The notes under the pieces are model-generated. The model was not told the DNA's origin, made no database searches, and worked only from the letters and a program-made list of their open reading frames with translations. The position numbers and the translations under genes were made by a program. DNA of 64,000 nt from Asticcacaulis sp. ZE23SCel15 (GTDB lineage Bacteria > Pseudomonadota > Alphaproteobacteria > Caulobacterales > Caulobacteraceae), in NCBI RefSeq assembly GCF_030505395.1, contig NZ_CP130044.1:1907001-1971000 (forward strand). The letters are read 5' to 3'. Shown here in pieces: positions 18,438-28,234 of this stretch (position 1 is its first letter; every line of letters begins with the position of its first letter).

Positions 18438-18539
18438 CAGGTAAAGGCCTTTGTTTTGCGCTGGTCACACACAAAGCCGCCAGCTTATTTTTAACAATGC
18501 GTCGCAATGACTCTTGCGGGCTGATAAGTCAAGTTTGAT

Positions 18540-18554
18540 TGAGAATTAATTGCA
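18540..18554 (-). promoter_or_regulatory. Putative Fur box of the siderophore receptor gene
   Basis: TGAGAAT-T-AATTGCA has the 7-1-7 form of a Fur site and matches the classical TGATAAT-N-ATTATCA at 10 of 14 arm positions. It lies about 100 bases before the receptor start and just before the stop of the preceding gene, pointing to a promoter internal to the cluster. Confidence 0.45.
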
Positions 18555-18566
18555 AATTGGCAAGCT

Positions 18567-20081
18567 TTACTGGCCTATTTGCAACATCATTGCCTTGTGG
18601 GCGGTGAGCCAGCCGCGTGCCGCCGTCAGCGTAAGCCCGATCCCAAGCAGAATCAGCACGATATTGACCTGTAACGCGGCGGCGGTGAACGACATGTGGG
18701 TCGCCTGATGGACGCTGACCATCGCTAGCAGGCTCAGGCCCAGCGCCAGCCGCATCAGGCGCGACACGTCGGCAATAGGGGCGTCGCTGAAGCGCGGGCT
18801 GATCAGGGTGAGTACCGCCATCAACGCCATGCCGCCCCAGAAGACCGGCACCGGCGGGAGATTAAGCCCCATGCCCAAGGCAAATGTGACGGCAATCAGG
18901 GCGGGTGAGCCATAGATCAGCACCGTCCACAGGCGATGGATCAGCGGATGGGGCTTACCCTTTTCGGCCGATTTGATCAGCCAGATATCAAGACCTGCCG
19001 CGATCATGACCGTCAGACCAAAGCCCAGAATGACGTAGATCAGCTTGACCGGCCAGCCGCCAAAGGAGCCAAAATGCAGGTCGTACAGACTGGCGGCGAC
19101 CTGACGGCCGGCCGGACCATCCGACAGATTATAGCTGCCCTTGAGGTTGCCCATAGAGTCAAACCGCCACGCTTCGCCGTAGACCAGACGCTGATTGGGC
19201 TTGGTGGTTATCTCGATAAACTCGGTGGGGGTGCCGACCATGCGAATGGCGATGAAGGTGATCGGCTGATCCGATTGAGCGGCCTTGAGGTTCGTGATGG
19301 CGTTGATCATCGCGCCGTCCTGAAGCGGTAAGCCGCCGGTGGCTGCGGTCACTTCTTCGGGGGTGCCGAATATGGGCTCATAGGCCTTGAGGCTGTTGCC
19401 ATCGTAATAGAGCGCGCCCATGACCAGGGCGACCAGTTGCCCCAGACCAATGGCGGTGCCGGTAAGCGTAATGATCAGCCCGAACGGCAGGGTCCACGCG
19501 CCAATCCGGTTATGGATATCGGCGCGGGTCAGATGGCCCTGACGACGCACGCGAATGGCAAAGGCGTCGCGGAACATCTTGGGGTGAGACAGGGCCCCGC
19601 CGATCAGCAGGGCCATCATGCCAACCCCGAACAGGCAGACCACGATCATGCCAAAAGTTTCCGGCAGGTGCAGATAGTAATGCAGTTCGGTCAAAAAGTG
19701 GGTCAGGTCGTGGCTGGCTTCGCCGACATAGCGACCGTACTGATCATAGGCGCGGGCTTCGTGGCCATAGCCCACCGTCAGGCGCGGCATGGCCTGCGAC
19801 GGGGTGGTGATATAAAGATCGGTATCCAGCGGCCCGCGGTGATCGTCGGCCAGCATAACTGAGCGCATATCCGCCGTGGCGCGGGCAATCGCTTCGGGGG
19901 TAGCGGTGGAAAATTCCGGCACATTGGGCCGTTCCCAGCGCTCAACCTCAACATAATAGACCCCGGCCCAGCCGGTCATGCAGATGAGGTAAAGTATCCC
20001 ACACAGGGCAAGGCCCAGAATCTTATGGCCGCTCAACAGGCGGCGAACGAACGGGGCGGGGACTTTGGGCCAGACGGACAT
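18567..20081 (-). CDS. PepSY-associated membrane protein (siderophore utilisation)
   Basis: 504 residues with four or more strong membrane helices at the N-terminal half and further helices at the end, and periplasmic segments of the PepSY type between them. It opens with a helix followed by the HKILGLALCGILYLICMTGWAGVYY pattern common to this family, and holds conserved histidines in ELHYYLHLPETFG and DLHFGSFGG that may bind haem. Relatives such as FoxB/PiuB help release or reduce siderophore iron at the inner membrane. The TAA of the gene before it is separated from this ATG by one base, so the two are translated together. Confidence 0.8.
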   Translation of the reverse strand: MSVWPKVPAPFVRRLLSGHKILGLALCGILYLICMTGWAGVYYVEVERWERPNVPEFSTATPEAIARATADMRSVMLADDHRGPLDTDLYITTPSQAMPRLTVGYGHEARAYDQYGRYVGEASHDLTHFLTELHYYLHLPETFGMIVVCLFGVGMMALLIGGALSHPKMFRDAFAIRVRRQGHLTRADIHNRIGAWTLPFGLIITLTGTAIGLGQLVALVMGALYYDGNSLKAYEPIFGTPEEVTAATGGLPLQDGAMINAITNLKAAQSDQPITFIAIRMVGTPTEFIEITTKPNQRLVYGEAWRFDSMGNLKGSYNLSDGPAGRQVAASLYDLHFGSFGGWPVKLIYVILGFGLTVMIAAGLDIWLIKSAEKGKPHPLIHRLWTVLIYGSPALIAVTFALGMGLNLPPVPVFWGGMALMAVLTLISPRFSDAPIADVSRLMRLALGLSLLAMVSVHQATHMSFTAAALQVNIVLILLGIGLTLTAARGWLTAHKAMMLQIGQ

Positions 20082-20082
20082 A

Positions 20083-20679
20083 TTAAACGCTTCCCGTTAG
20101 GATAGGCAGGCTGACAAGGGCGGAGGCGGCAGCACCGGTGAGGGCAATCAGGCCAGTGGCCCGCCACGGACGCTGGGCGGCTAAACCTGCCATCAGAGCT
20201 ATGGCGAATGAAAAGGTAAAAAAGAACACCGCCCACGCATAGCGCGTCGAACCATGTCCCGGCATATAGGCCCAGGCCAGAAGCCCAACCGCCATGCCGG
20301 TGACCGGGGCGGCGATCAGACAGGACAGAACCCGCGCGGTGATGCGCAGGCTCTTACCGGGTGAGGCTGTGGGGTCGGCGGGGGCCTTTTCGCGGCGCTC
20401 ACGATGGCTGAGCGGGGCCGATATCCAGCCCCTGTAGCCCTGCCAGCCGATGATAATCAGTGGCAAACACATAAAGATCAGGAACCCGACCGAAAGACCA
20501 AAATCAGGTGTATAGGCGCGCATCCACAGGGCCGCCGATACACACAAACACCCCCATGCCACCGGCACGGCGACGGCCAACAGTCGTTCAGGCAAACCTT
20601 CGCCGCGCCACTTGGCATAAAGCAGTCCAATGGCGGCGGCGATCAGGGCGATGGCGATCACGGTGAGAATAAAAGTCAT
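20083..20679 (-). CDS. Hypothetical membrane protein of the siderophore cluster
   Basis: 198 residues with six likely membrane helices, three before and three after a polar loop (RERREKAPADPTAS). I do not recognise the family with certainty; small multi-helix proteins often accompany PepSY proteins in iron-uptake clusters. The ATG at 20679 is preferred to the GTG two codons earlier. Gene order (this protein, PepSY protein, siderophore receptor) and the Fur-like repeats upstream suggest iron-regulated expression of the three. Confidence 0.65.
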   Translation of the reverse strand: MTFILTVIAIALIAAAIGLLYAKWRGEGLPERLLAVAVPVAWGCLCVSAALWMRAYTPDFGLSVGFLIFMCLPLIIIGWQGYRGWISAPLSHRERREKAPADPTASPGKSLRITARVLSCLIAAPVTGMAVGLLAWAYMPGHGSTRYAWAVFFFTFSFAIALMAGLAAQRPWRATGLIALTGAAASALVSLPILTGSV

Positions 20680-20687
20680 GATCACGC

Positions 20688-20754
20688 GATAACAAATGCT
20701 TGCGGCCCTGTAAACAGAAACTGCGAAGCATTTGCACGGTCGTGTTTGTTATCA
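20688..20754. promoter_or_regulatory. Nested inverted repeats, probable Fur-type control region
   Basis: GATAACAAA (20688) pairs with TTTGTTATC (20746), and inside it AAATGCTT (20694) pairs with AAGCATTT (20726). The inner right arm belongs to a 15-base pseudo-palindrome, TGCGAAGCATTTGCA (20722-20736), of 7-1-7 form. The region separates the iron cluster from the beta-galactosidase gene and directly precedes the iron cluster. Confidence 0.45.
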
Positions 20755-20759
20755 ACCTT

Positions 20760-23264
20760 TTAACTGGCGGTCAGTTTCACGCTACCGGCCCGCAAACCTT
20801 CGGCGCTGGCGGTCACGGTGATGGCCCCCGCTTTACGATTGGTCTGGACAATGGCCTGAGCCAGACCGTTGAATAGTTTGCGTTCTGAGGCCTTATCAGC
20901 CTCGTGGCTGACCGGATTGCCATTGCCGACGCCGATCACCGCACCGGGGCCGGAGACGCTAAAGGTCACCAGATGATCGGCCTTTGGCACCGGACGGCCC
21001 TTGGCATCAAACGCCTCGACCTTAAGGATCGCCACATCGCGGCCATCGCCTTTGAGGGCGGTGCGATCCGCGGTGAGCACCAGTTTGGCCGCAGGCCCTG
21101 CGGTTTCGCGGGTCTGTTTCATCACGACCTTGCCGCCTTTATAGCCAAAGGCCTGAATCTTACCGGGCTGATAGACGACATCCCATTCAAGGTGGCGGTT
21201 CTTGACGACCGGCTTTTTGCCCGCCGACTTACCATTGACGAACAGTTCAACCTCATCAAGGTTGGAATGCACCCATACAGGAATGGTTTGCCCTTCCTTG
21301 CCCTCCCAGTTCCAGTGCGGGAACAGGTGCAGCAGCGGCTCAGCCTTCCACCAGGCGCGGTAATAGTAATAGTTGTCCTTGGGGAAGCCGCAGGTATCCA
21401 GAATCCCAAACTGCGACGAGATCGCGGGCCAGCGGTTATAGGGGGTCGGCTCCCCGCGATAGTCAAAGCCGGTCCAGATAAAGGCCCCGGCAATAAACGG
21501 CTTTTCGTCGAACAGCGGCCAGTAGGCTTCGGCGGTAGAGGCCCACCACGGATGTTCGGTGTCATAGGCGCGCACGAACGATTTCGCTGCATCCGTCACA
21601 TATTCTCCGCGCGTTGAGACGGTCGAGCCCGTCTCAGACCCCAGAATTGGAATGTGCGGATAGTCTTTGTGGAACTGCTCCATCAGGTGATGGCGATAGT
21701 TGAAACCGAGCACATCGACGACCGAGGTGATGCCCTTGCCGTAGGAATTATCAAGCGCTGCCGTCACCGGACGGGTCGGATCAAGGCGGTTGCACAGGGC
21801 CTTCATGGTCCTGGCGACTTCGATGCCGCGCTCAGTCCCTTGCAGAGGTTCTTCGTTGCAGATCGACCAGGCGATGACTGATGGGTGGTTGCGGTCGCGT
21901 ACGATCATAGCCTCAAGCTGATAGAGGCCTTCCTCACTGGACGACATCTTGCGCGTCTCATCGATCACCACGATCCCCAGCCGGTCGCAGGCCATCAGCA
22001 CTTCGGGCGTCGGCGGATTGTGTGAGCAGCGATAGGCGTTGGAGCCCATGTCCTTAAGCTGCTGCAAGCGCCACAGGTTCAGCGCATCGGGGATGGCGGC
22101 ACCGACACCGGCGTGGTCCTGATGGTTGTTGGTGCCCTTGAGTTTGACGTGTTTGTCATTGAGGAAAAAGCCTTTTTCGGCATCGAACTTAATGTCGCGC
22201 AGGCCGAAGTAGGTGACCTGCGTGTCGATATGGGCCGTGCCCAGGTATAGCCTGGTTTCCAGCCGATAGAGGTGTGGGTCTTCAATCGACCACAGACGCG
22301 GCGCGGGCACCTGAGTGACCATCGTGCTCTCACGACGGTCACCTGCTTGCAGGCCGTAATCCAGAACATAGTCTTCGGTCAGAACGGCCTTGCCGTCAGC
22401 ATCATAGGCGGTAATGACATATTTAACGTCGGCTTTTTCGGCCGAGGTGTTGGCGATGGTGACCGAAACGGAGGTCTTACCATCCGCACTGCCGCGCACC
22501 CATACGCCCCACTGCGGGATGTGAACCGGGTTGGCCTTAACCAGCCAAACATGGCGATAGATGCCGGCCCCTTCGTAGAACCAGCCTTCGCCCTGCGTCG
22601 CGTCAACGCGCACCACCAGCACATTGGGCTTATCGTCGGTATTGATGAAGTCGGTAATGTCGACATTGAAAGACGTATAACCGCTCTCATGGCGTTTCAG
22701 GATAAAGCCATTGAAGATGATGACGGCATCGCGGAACACGCCGTCAAATTCGATCCACAGGCGCTTGCCCTTATCCGCCGTCGATACCGGCACGATCTTG
22801 CGATACCAGCCGACCGAGGTTTCGGGGAAGTCACGTCCGATTGGCTTATAGCCATGATCCGACGGGGGATGATGCTCGCGCACGGTTTCAGGAATATAGT
22901 CGGCATGAGGATCGAACGGCAGCTCAACCGCCCAGTCGTGGGGCAGGTTCAGCGTGCGCCAGCCGGAGTTGTCATAGTCGGCCCCAAGGCATGAGGCGAC
23001 ATTGGCCCCTTGCTTGGCATGGGTAGCCTGTGCCGCGCCATAGCGGAAATCTTTATAGATATCGCTGGCGTGGCCGAAGTGGAATTTCCAGTCGAAATCA
23101 AGCAGCGTGCGCTCACGCGGGGCCAGATCGTCCTTGGGGAAAACATCAGTCATCATGGCCGGTTTAGGGGCGGCCATAGCTGCCGAAGCGCCCAAGCCGG
23201 TGCTGAGGGTAGCGCCCGTGACAGCGGCGCTTTGCAGGAGGTGACGGCGGTTGAGATCAGACAT
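20760..23264 (-). CDS. Beta-galactosidase, glycoside hydrolase family 2, Tat-exported
   Basis: 834 residues. The N-terminal NRRHLLQSAAVTGATLSTGLGASAAMA is a twin-arginine signal, so the enzyme acts in the periplasm or outside. Domain order: a sugar-binding jelly-roll (about 55-230), an immunoglobulin-like domain (about 240-345) and a TIM barrel with the acid/base Glu in WSICNEE and the probable nucleophile Glu in ILGSETGST. Further C-terminal beta domains are of the kind seen in long family 2 galactosidases. It is next to a TonB receptor, FecR/FecI and a GH53 galactanase, so beta-1,4-galacto-oligosaccharides are the likely substrate. Confidence 0.9.
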   Translation of the reverse strand: MSDLNRRHLLQSAAVTGATLSTGLGASAAMAAPKPAMMTDVFPKDDLAPRERTLLDFDWKFHFGHASDIYKDFRYGAAQATHAKQGANVASCLGADYDNSGWRTLNLPHDWAVELPFDPHADYIPETVREHHPPSDHGYKPIGRDFPETSVGWYRKIVPVSTADKGKRLWIEFDGVFRDAVIIFNGFILKRHESGYTSFNVDITDFINTDDKPNVLVVRVDATQGEGWFYEGAGIYRHVWLVKANPVHIPQWGVWVRGSADGKTSVSVTIANTSAEKADVKYVITAYDADGKAVLTEDYVLDYGLQAGDRRESTMVTQVPAPRLWSIEDPHLYRLETRLYLGTAHIDTQVTYFGLRDIKFDAEKGFFLNDKHVKLKGTNNHQDHAGVGAAIPDALNLWRLQQLKDMGSNAYRCSHNPPTPEVLMACDRLGIVVIDETRKMSSSEEGLYQLEAMIVRDRNHPSVIAWSICNEEPLQGTERGIEVARTMKALCNRLDPTRPVTAALDNSYGKGITSVVDVLGFNYRHHLMEQFHKDYPHIPILGSETGSTVSTRGEYVTDAAKSFVRAYDTEHPWWASTAEAYWPLFDEKPFIAGAFIWTGFDYRGEPTPYNRWPAISSQFGILDTCGFPKDNYYYYRAWWKAEPLLHLFPHWNWEGKEGQTIPVWVHSNLDEVELFVNGKSAGKKPVVKNRHLEWDVVYQPGKIQAFGYKGGKVVMKQTRETAGPAAKLVLTADRTALKGDGRDVAILKVEAFDAKGRPVPKADHLVTFSVSGPGAVIGVGNGNPVSHEADKASERKLFNGLAQAIVQTNRKAGAITVTASAEGLRAGSVKLTAS

Positions 23265-23302
23265 GGCGGGTTCCCTCTTTATGCGTTGAAATTATCTTAC
23301 AA

Positions 23303-23337
23303 ATAAAAAAGCCGGGCTTTCAAGCGAAAACCCGGCC
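23303..23337 (-). terminator. Intrinsic terminator of the STN-type receptor gene
   Basis: GCCGGG (23311-23316) pairs with CCCGGC (23331-23336), and the minus-strand transcript continues into six T residues. It separates the receptor from the beta-galactosidase gene, which therefore either has its own promoter or depends on read-through. Confidence 0.8.
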
Positions 23338-23356
23338 AAAAGTTATGCGGCGTAAA

Positions 23357-26278
23357 TCAGTACTTATAGGTCACATCAAACAGGAAGCGCCGCCCGTAAT
23401 AGCTCATGTCACCGACGCGGTTGGGCTTGTAGTCGGTATAAACCTTCATAGGCGTATCGAGCAGATTACCGGCCTGGAACCGCAGGGATATGTGGTCATT
23501 GACATTATAGCCAGCCGAGAAATCAAGCGTGGTTTCCGGCAGGACGCGCACCAGATTGGTCGAATCCCAGCCCAGAATAGCGGTATATTCGGAATGGTAC
23601 TTGGCCCCCAGACGGGCCTCGAACTTCGCATCCGAATACCACAGGTCCAGAATGGCGGTGGTGTCTGCCACGCCGTTCATCGGCAGAGGATTGCCGGTCG
23701 GGACCAGTTCCTTGATGTTGGAATTGACCAGAGCCAGGTTAGAATAGATGCCGAACTTATCCATCCACGGCGCATCAAAGAAGGTATCGAACGGCGTCTG
23801 ATAGGTGAATTCGACGCCGGTGATATAGCCGCCCTTATCGATATTGACCGGCGAGGTCAGTACATAGGGACGGCCCATGATGGTCTCAGAGCGCTGATCG
23901 TAACCGACATAGTTCTTGACGTTCTTATGGTAGCCCGACACGGCAAACAAAAAGTCCGGACGGAAATAGTATTCATAGGCGATGTCGATCTGATCGGCCT
24001 CGAACGGCTTAAGGTACGGATTGCCTGCCGAGCCGGTATAGGGTGCTACCGGTGACAGGCTGCGGTTGGCCTTAAGCTCGTTCATCGGGGCGCGCGAGAT
24101 CACACGGGCCGCCCCCAGCTTGAGGAAGCCGCCGCTGATGATTTCGATCTTGGCTGAGGCTGACGGCAGGACCTTGGTGTAGCTGATGCCGCCGGTGGCA
24201 GTGGTGACTTCCAGAGGGACCTCGATCCAGTCACCGGTGACAATATCCTGGAACCAGCCGCCGCCGGAGCGGGATTCGCCCGCACTCTGGCTATCGACAT
24301 CAACCACCCGCACGCCGATATTGCCGCTGACCGGGGCATCGATAAAGGTCGTCTCGAAATTCGCCTGCGCATAGGCTTCCCAGACCTTTTCGCTGACTTC
24401 GGAATTAAAGCGCAAACCGTCCGGATCGGGATTGACGGCGTTGGCACCGTAAGCCGTTTGCAGCAGGCTGTCGAAATCACCGTTCAGCATGACCGGAATG
24501 TTGAAGTTCTTGAACTTGTAGGCCTCAAGCGATGACCCGGCGATGGTCACGCCCGCAACCGGTGCCGGATACTGACCATAGCCAGTGGCTTCCTGCTTGG
24601 TGCGGTCGGCATAGCGCGCGCCGAACATGAGGTTGGTCCAGAAGTCGCCGCTGAAATCGCGCTTGAAATCAAGCTGACCGGCGCTCAGTTCGTCCTTGAC
24701 GCGGCCGGGGGTGGCTTCGCCAAATTCCGGCGTATAGCTTAAGGTGTCCGGTTGCTGTGTGACCGTGATCGACGGATCTTCGGTCAGAAGCCAGGTCATG
24801 CTTTCGGGATAGGCGTTCATCTGCACCGAGCGCCACAGATTGCTGCGTTCGGCGGTGGAGTAGGACAGGTCCGCCGAGACCGTCCAGTTATCATAGGTCC
24901 ACTTGCCATTCAGGCCGGTGACCAGCAGGGACTTATCTTCTTCGTAGCGGGCGACGACGGCGGTGATTTCGCTGTAGGCGGTGGTGGCACCTACCAGATC
25001 GCCGTCGATGATTACCGGATTGGTATAGCTGCCGGTGTTGCCCCCGGCCCAGTTGCCCCAGTTGTTGCCGCCGTACCAGGCCTGATTCTGGTCTTCCTGA
25101 ATCTTGTACTTGGAATAAAGGAGATCATAGGTCAGCTCAAAGTTTTCATTCGGGCGGTACTGCGCCCCAAACGAGGCACTGTAGCGCGTCGAATTGAGGA
25201 ACTTGGCCTCAGCACCAGCACCCCACGGCGTCGGCACTTTCGGGCCGTTCGCAACGATCGGGCCGGTCGAATTGCCGGGACGGATGGAATTGTCGTTATA
25301 GCCCCAGCCCCGGAAGCTTTCGTACCCGTTCTTCTGGTTCTGGCCGGTCAGACCGATGACAAAAGCGAACTGGTCATTGACCTTTTTGACCCACGACCCC
25401 GACGCGCGCCACCCCAGACCGTCATAGCCCGGAAAATCAGCCCCGCCGTCATAATAGACGCCACCACCACGGGCGACGAACTCAGGCCCGGAATAGCTGA
25501 GCGGGCGGATGGTCTGAAGATCGACCGTGCCGGAAATGCCGCCGGACAACAGGCGCGCTTCGGAGGATTTATAAACCGCCGCACCGGCCACGACTTCGGA
25601 CGGATAGATTTCCCAGCGGACATTGCGGTCGGGCTCAGATGTCGCCACTTCGCGGCCATTGACCGTGCCTAAGACCATGCGCGGGCCAATCCCGCGGATC
25701 GAAGCCTGACTGTCATTGCCGCGATCACGGCTGGTGTTGACGCCCGGCAGACGGGCGAGGGATTCAGCGATTGTCACGTCAGGCAGGACGCCGATTTCCT
25801 TGGCCGAGATGAACTCTGCGACCCCGGAACTGGCGCGTTTTTGGCCGATGGCGTCGCGCAGGGATTTGCGGATGCCGACGACGGTGACTTCTTCGACGGG
25901 CGCGTCGGCAAACTCAGCCGTGGCCTGAGCGGTTCCGGCCACGCGTTCGGCGCTGGCGGCCGTGGCGCGGGTCAGGACAATCGCCTTGCCGTCATTGGAT
26001 TTGATAGTAAGGCCCGTGCCGCTGATCAGCCGCTCCAGCGCCTGATCGACGGGCAGGGTGCCTTCGACCGCATTGGTGCGCACGCCGTCAAGATCAGAGG
26101 CGCTGGCCAGCACCTGAAGGCCGGATTGTTGGGCAAAGACCTGAACGCCTTTGGAGGCTGGCTGGGCGGCGATAGCGAAGGATTTACCCGATTGGGCAAG
26201 CGCGGGGGCGGCATAGACGGCGCTGATGCTTAAGGCGGCGATCAGGGCCGCGCGTGAGGCGCCTGTGAAATGGCTCAT
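23357..26278 (-). CDS. TonB-dependent receptor with STN signalling domain
   Basis: 973 residues. A signal peptide (cut near ALAQ, residue 29) is followed by an STN domain (about 32-105), which in FecA-type transducers contacts an inner-membrane FecR. Next come a TonB-box region with VEEVTVVGIRKSL, a plug with SIRGIGPRMVLGTVNGRE, and a barrel ending in RFLFDVTYKY. With FecR and FecI genes directly upstream and galactan enzymes on both sides, it probably imports galactan oligosaccharides and reports their presence. The 160 bases before it probably hold its sigma-dependent promoter. Confidence 0.9.
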   Translation of the reverse strand: MSHFTGASRAALIAALSISAVYAAPALAQSGKSFAIAAQPASKGVQVFAQQSGLQVLASASDLDGVRTNAVEGTLPVDQALERLISGTGLTIKSNDGKAIVLTRATAASAERVAGTAQATAEFADAPVEEVTVVGIRKSLRDAIGQKRASSGVAEFISAKEIGVLPDVTIAESLARLPGVNTSRDRGNDSQASIRGIGPRMVLGTVNGREVATSEPDRNVRWEIYPSEVVAGAAVYKSSEARLLSGGISGTVDLQTIRPLSYSGPEFVARGGGVYYDGGADFPGYDGLGWRASGSWVKKVNDQFAFVIGLTGQNQKNGYESFRGWGYNDNSIRPGNSTGPIVANGPKVPTPWGAGAEAKFLNSTRYSASFGAQYRPNENFELTYDLLYSKYKIQEDQNQAWYGGNNWGNWAGGNTGSYTNPVIIDGDLVGATTAYSEITAVVARYEEDKSLLVTGLNGKWTYDNWTVSADLSYSTAERSNLWRSVQMNAYPESMTWLLTEDPSITVTQQPDTLSYTPEFGEATPGRVKDELSAGQLDFKRDFSGDFWTNLMFGARYADRTKQEATGYGQYPAPVAGVTIAGSSLEAYKFKNFNIPVMLNGDFDSLLQTAYGANAVNPDPDGLRFNSEVSEKVWEAYAQANFETTFIDAPVSGNIGVRVVDVDSQSAGESRSGGGWFQDIVTGDWIEVPLEVTTATGGISYTKVLPSASAKIEIISGGFLKLGAARVISRAPMNELKANRSLSPVAPYTGSAGNPYLKPFEADQIDIAYEYYFRPDFLFAVSGYHKNVKNYVGYDQRSETIMGRPYVLTSPVNIDKGGYITGVEFTYQTPFDTFFDAPWMDKFGIYSNLALVNSNIKELVPTGNPLPMNGVADTTAILDLWYSDAKFEARLGAKYHSEYTAILGWDSTNLVRVLPETTLDFSAGYNVNDHISLRFQAGNLLDTPMKVYTDYKPNRVGDMSYYGRRFLFDVTYKY

Positions 26279-26438
26279 GGTGGACTTCCCTGTTGGGCCG
26301 TGCCGTGGAGGCAGCAGCGGCTGTATTTATCGGGTGAGGCCCGTTCCGGCGTTCACCCCTCCTGTTTATGAAGATGAAGCAGGTTTAAGTTTCCGCCGCC
26401 GGATTAAATATTTTTTGTTGGCTTATTATTCGGGCTAT

Positions 26439-27449
26439 TTATTCAAAGCTGCCGATGACGATGCGCTCATCATCAATCGTAACCGGCGCGTTCAACGCGA
26501 CATTAACGGCTCTGGCAAAGGTGTCGGGCTGATCGGCGCGGAACCAGCCGACCAGTTTTTCATCATTCAAAGCCGGATCAGCGATGACGATCTTGCGGCT
26601 GTTGTAGCGGTTAAACTCGGCGGCGGCGCGGCTGAGGCTATCATTATCAAGGGCGATCTGCCCGTCGCGCCAGGCCAGTTTCCGGTCGATGACATCGGGT
26701 GCGAACTCGGCGCGCAGAGGCTCAGGGACGGTCTGAGGCGCATAGGGCACAAACACCTTATCCCCGGCTTTGATGCGCACGGGGGTTTCCGGCGCGTGTG
26801 TGTTCCAGACCTCGACCACGCCTTCGCTGACCATGACTTCGGCGCCGGCCTCGAAGCGTCGCACCCCAAAAGCGGTGCCCACCGCGCGGGCGCGGACCGT
26901 ATCGGCGGCGACGACAAACGGCCGCTCAGGGTCTTTGGCGACCTGAAACCACACTTCGCCCTTGACCAGTTTTATGTCGCGCCGTGTTGGCGTCAGGGCG
27001 ATGTCGAGCGCGCTGTCGGTATTGACGCTGGCGACGCTCCTGTCTTTCAGCGGCACCTTGCGCAGTTCGCCGACCTGGGTCTCCAGCCGTGCGCGTCCTG
27101 ACCATAGCGGCAGCATCAGGGCGGCGCCCGTGGCGGTGGCGGCCAGCAACCCGCCGGTCTTCAGCAGATGGCGGCGGGTCGGTGATGCGGCGCGAGGGGC
27201 GGTTTGCGGCAGGGGCTCCGGCTCAAAAAGGGGGGACGGGATGTCCTCCGTACGCACACCAGCACCCATGACGCGGGCGCGATTAAGCATGGCGAAGGCC
27301 GCTTCGGCCCGGAAAAAGGCCCCCTGATGGCGGGTGTCCTCGGTCAGCCAGCGATCAAGCACAGCTTGCTTGTCCGCGTTCCAGTGACCGGAGGCGCGGG
27401 CCGCGACGAACATGGATGCCTGATCATCAATGGCGGGCATAACCTGCAT
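26439..27449 (-). CDS. FecR family anti-sigma/sensor protein
   Basis: About 336 residues in the usual FecR order: a cytoplasmic N-terminal helical domain (DUF4880-like, with HWNADKQAVLDRWLTED), a single membrane segment near residue 90 preceded by RRHLLK, the FecR domain (about 110-210) and a C-terminal periplasmic domain that would contact the receptor's STN domain. The start at 27449 (ATG) overlaps fecI by 23 bases; an ATG at 27440 is also possible, and the frame continues to 27500 without a better start. It sits between its sigma factor and its receptor, the classic arrangement. Confidence 0.85.
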   Translation of the reverse strand: MQVMPAIDDQASMFVAARASGHWNADKQAVLDRWLTEDTRHQGAFFRAEAAFAMLNRARVMGAGVRTEDIPSPLFEPEPLPQTAPRAASPTRRHLLKTGGLLAATATGAALMLPLWSGRARLETQVGELRKVPLKDRSVASVNTDSALDIALTPTRRDIKLVKGEVWFQVAKDPERPFVVAADTVRARAVGTAFGVRRFEAGAEVMVSEGVVEVWNTHAPETPVRIKAGDKVFVPYAPQTVPEPLRAEFAPDVIDRKLAWRDGQIALDNDSLSRAAAEFNRYNSRKIVIADPALNDEKLVGWFRADQPDTFARAVNVALNAPVTIDDERIVIGSFE

Positions 27450-28014
27450 GTTCCGGTTTTGTCGTTGGGGCGTTAGCGGCGCGGGCCGGGGCATCAGCAT
27501 CCCCTTGCGCGACCTGTTTGAGGATCAGGCTTAAGCCGCGGGCGGTTTCTTTTTCCACGATGTTTTCGCTGACCCCCAGACGGGCCGCGGTTTGTGCCTG
27601 AGACAGGCCGTGAACCTTACGCAGTTCAAACACGGCGCGGCAACGCTCCGGCAGGCCGTCGATAAAGGCCATGACGCGCGACAACTCCCGCCGCGCCGAG
27701 ACGGCCTGTTCCGGTGAGGGGGACGGATCGGCCCGGCCCAGCTCATCGATATTTTGCACGGTGGTGATCGACACGACGCGGTTTTTCCTGACCTGTTCCA
27801 GTATCAGATTGCGGGCCATCCGGTAAAGATAGGCACGCGGCTCTGTGATATGGGCAAAGCTTGTCTGGCGCAGCAGGCGGTAATATACCTCCTGCACCAG
27901 ATCGTCGCGCTCAGACGCCGTAAGGCCCGCGCGTGACAACCACTGCCGCAGTCCGGCCTCATGCGGCAGGATGTGCGTCCCGATGAAGGCGAGGCGTTCG
28001 TCGTGGGGGCTCAT
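27427..28014 (-). CDS. ECF sigma factor, FecI family
   Basis: 195 residues with region 2 (ERDDLVQEVYYRLLRQ and YLYRMARNLILEQVR) and region 4 (LPERCRAVFELRKVHGLSQAQTAARLGVSENIVEKETARGL) of an extracytoplasmic-function sigma factor. It should direct RNA polymerase to the receptor promoter when relieved or activated by FecR. The tail after region 4 is alanine/proline-rich and overlaps the start of fecR. It starts the minus-strand fecI-fecR-receptor unit. Confidence 0.9.
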   Translation of the reverse strand: MSPHDERLAFIGTHILPHEAGLRQWLSRAGLTASERDDLVQEVYYRLLRQTSFAHITEPRAYLYRMARNLILEQVRKNRVVSITTVQNIDELGRADPSPSPEQAVSARRELSRVMAFIDGLPERCRAVFELRKVHGLSQAQTAARLGVSENIVEKETARGLSLILKQVAQGDADAPARAANAPTTKPEHAGYARH

Positions 28015-28234
28015 AACCGGCCTCCACGAACCACGTCTCTACGGTATAAAATGCACGAGCGCGCGGTTTCCGCCGCATCGCGTGAATTTTTTTTACAACT
28101 ATGGCGTTGGCTGGTCACGATAAGGCTCCCTCTTTCCTTCGTCTGGGCGCGAAGGTTTTGAGGACACTATGCATGAGCCGAAAAATTTGACCAGTTAATT
28201 GTATGATAAAATGAGTGTGGTCAGTTCAGTGTGA

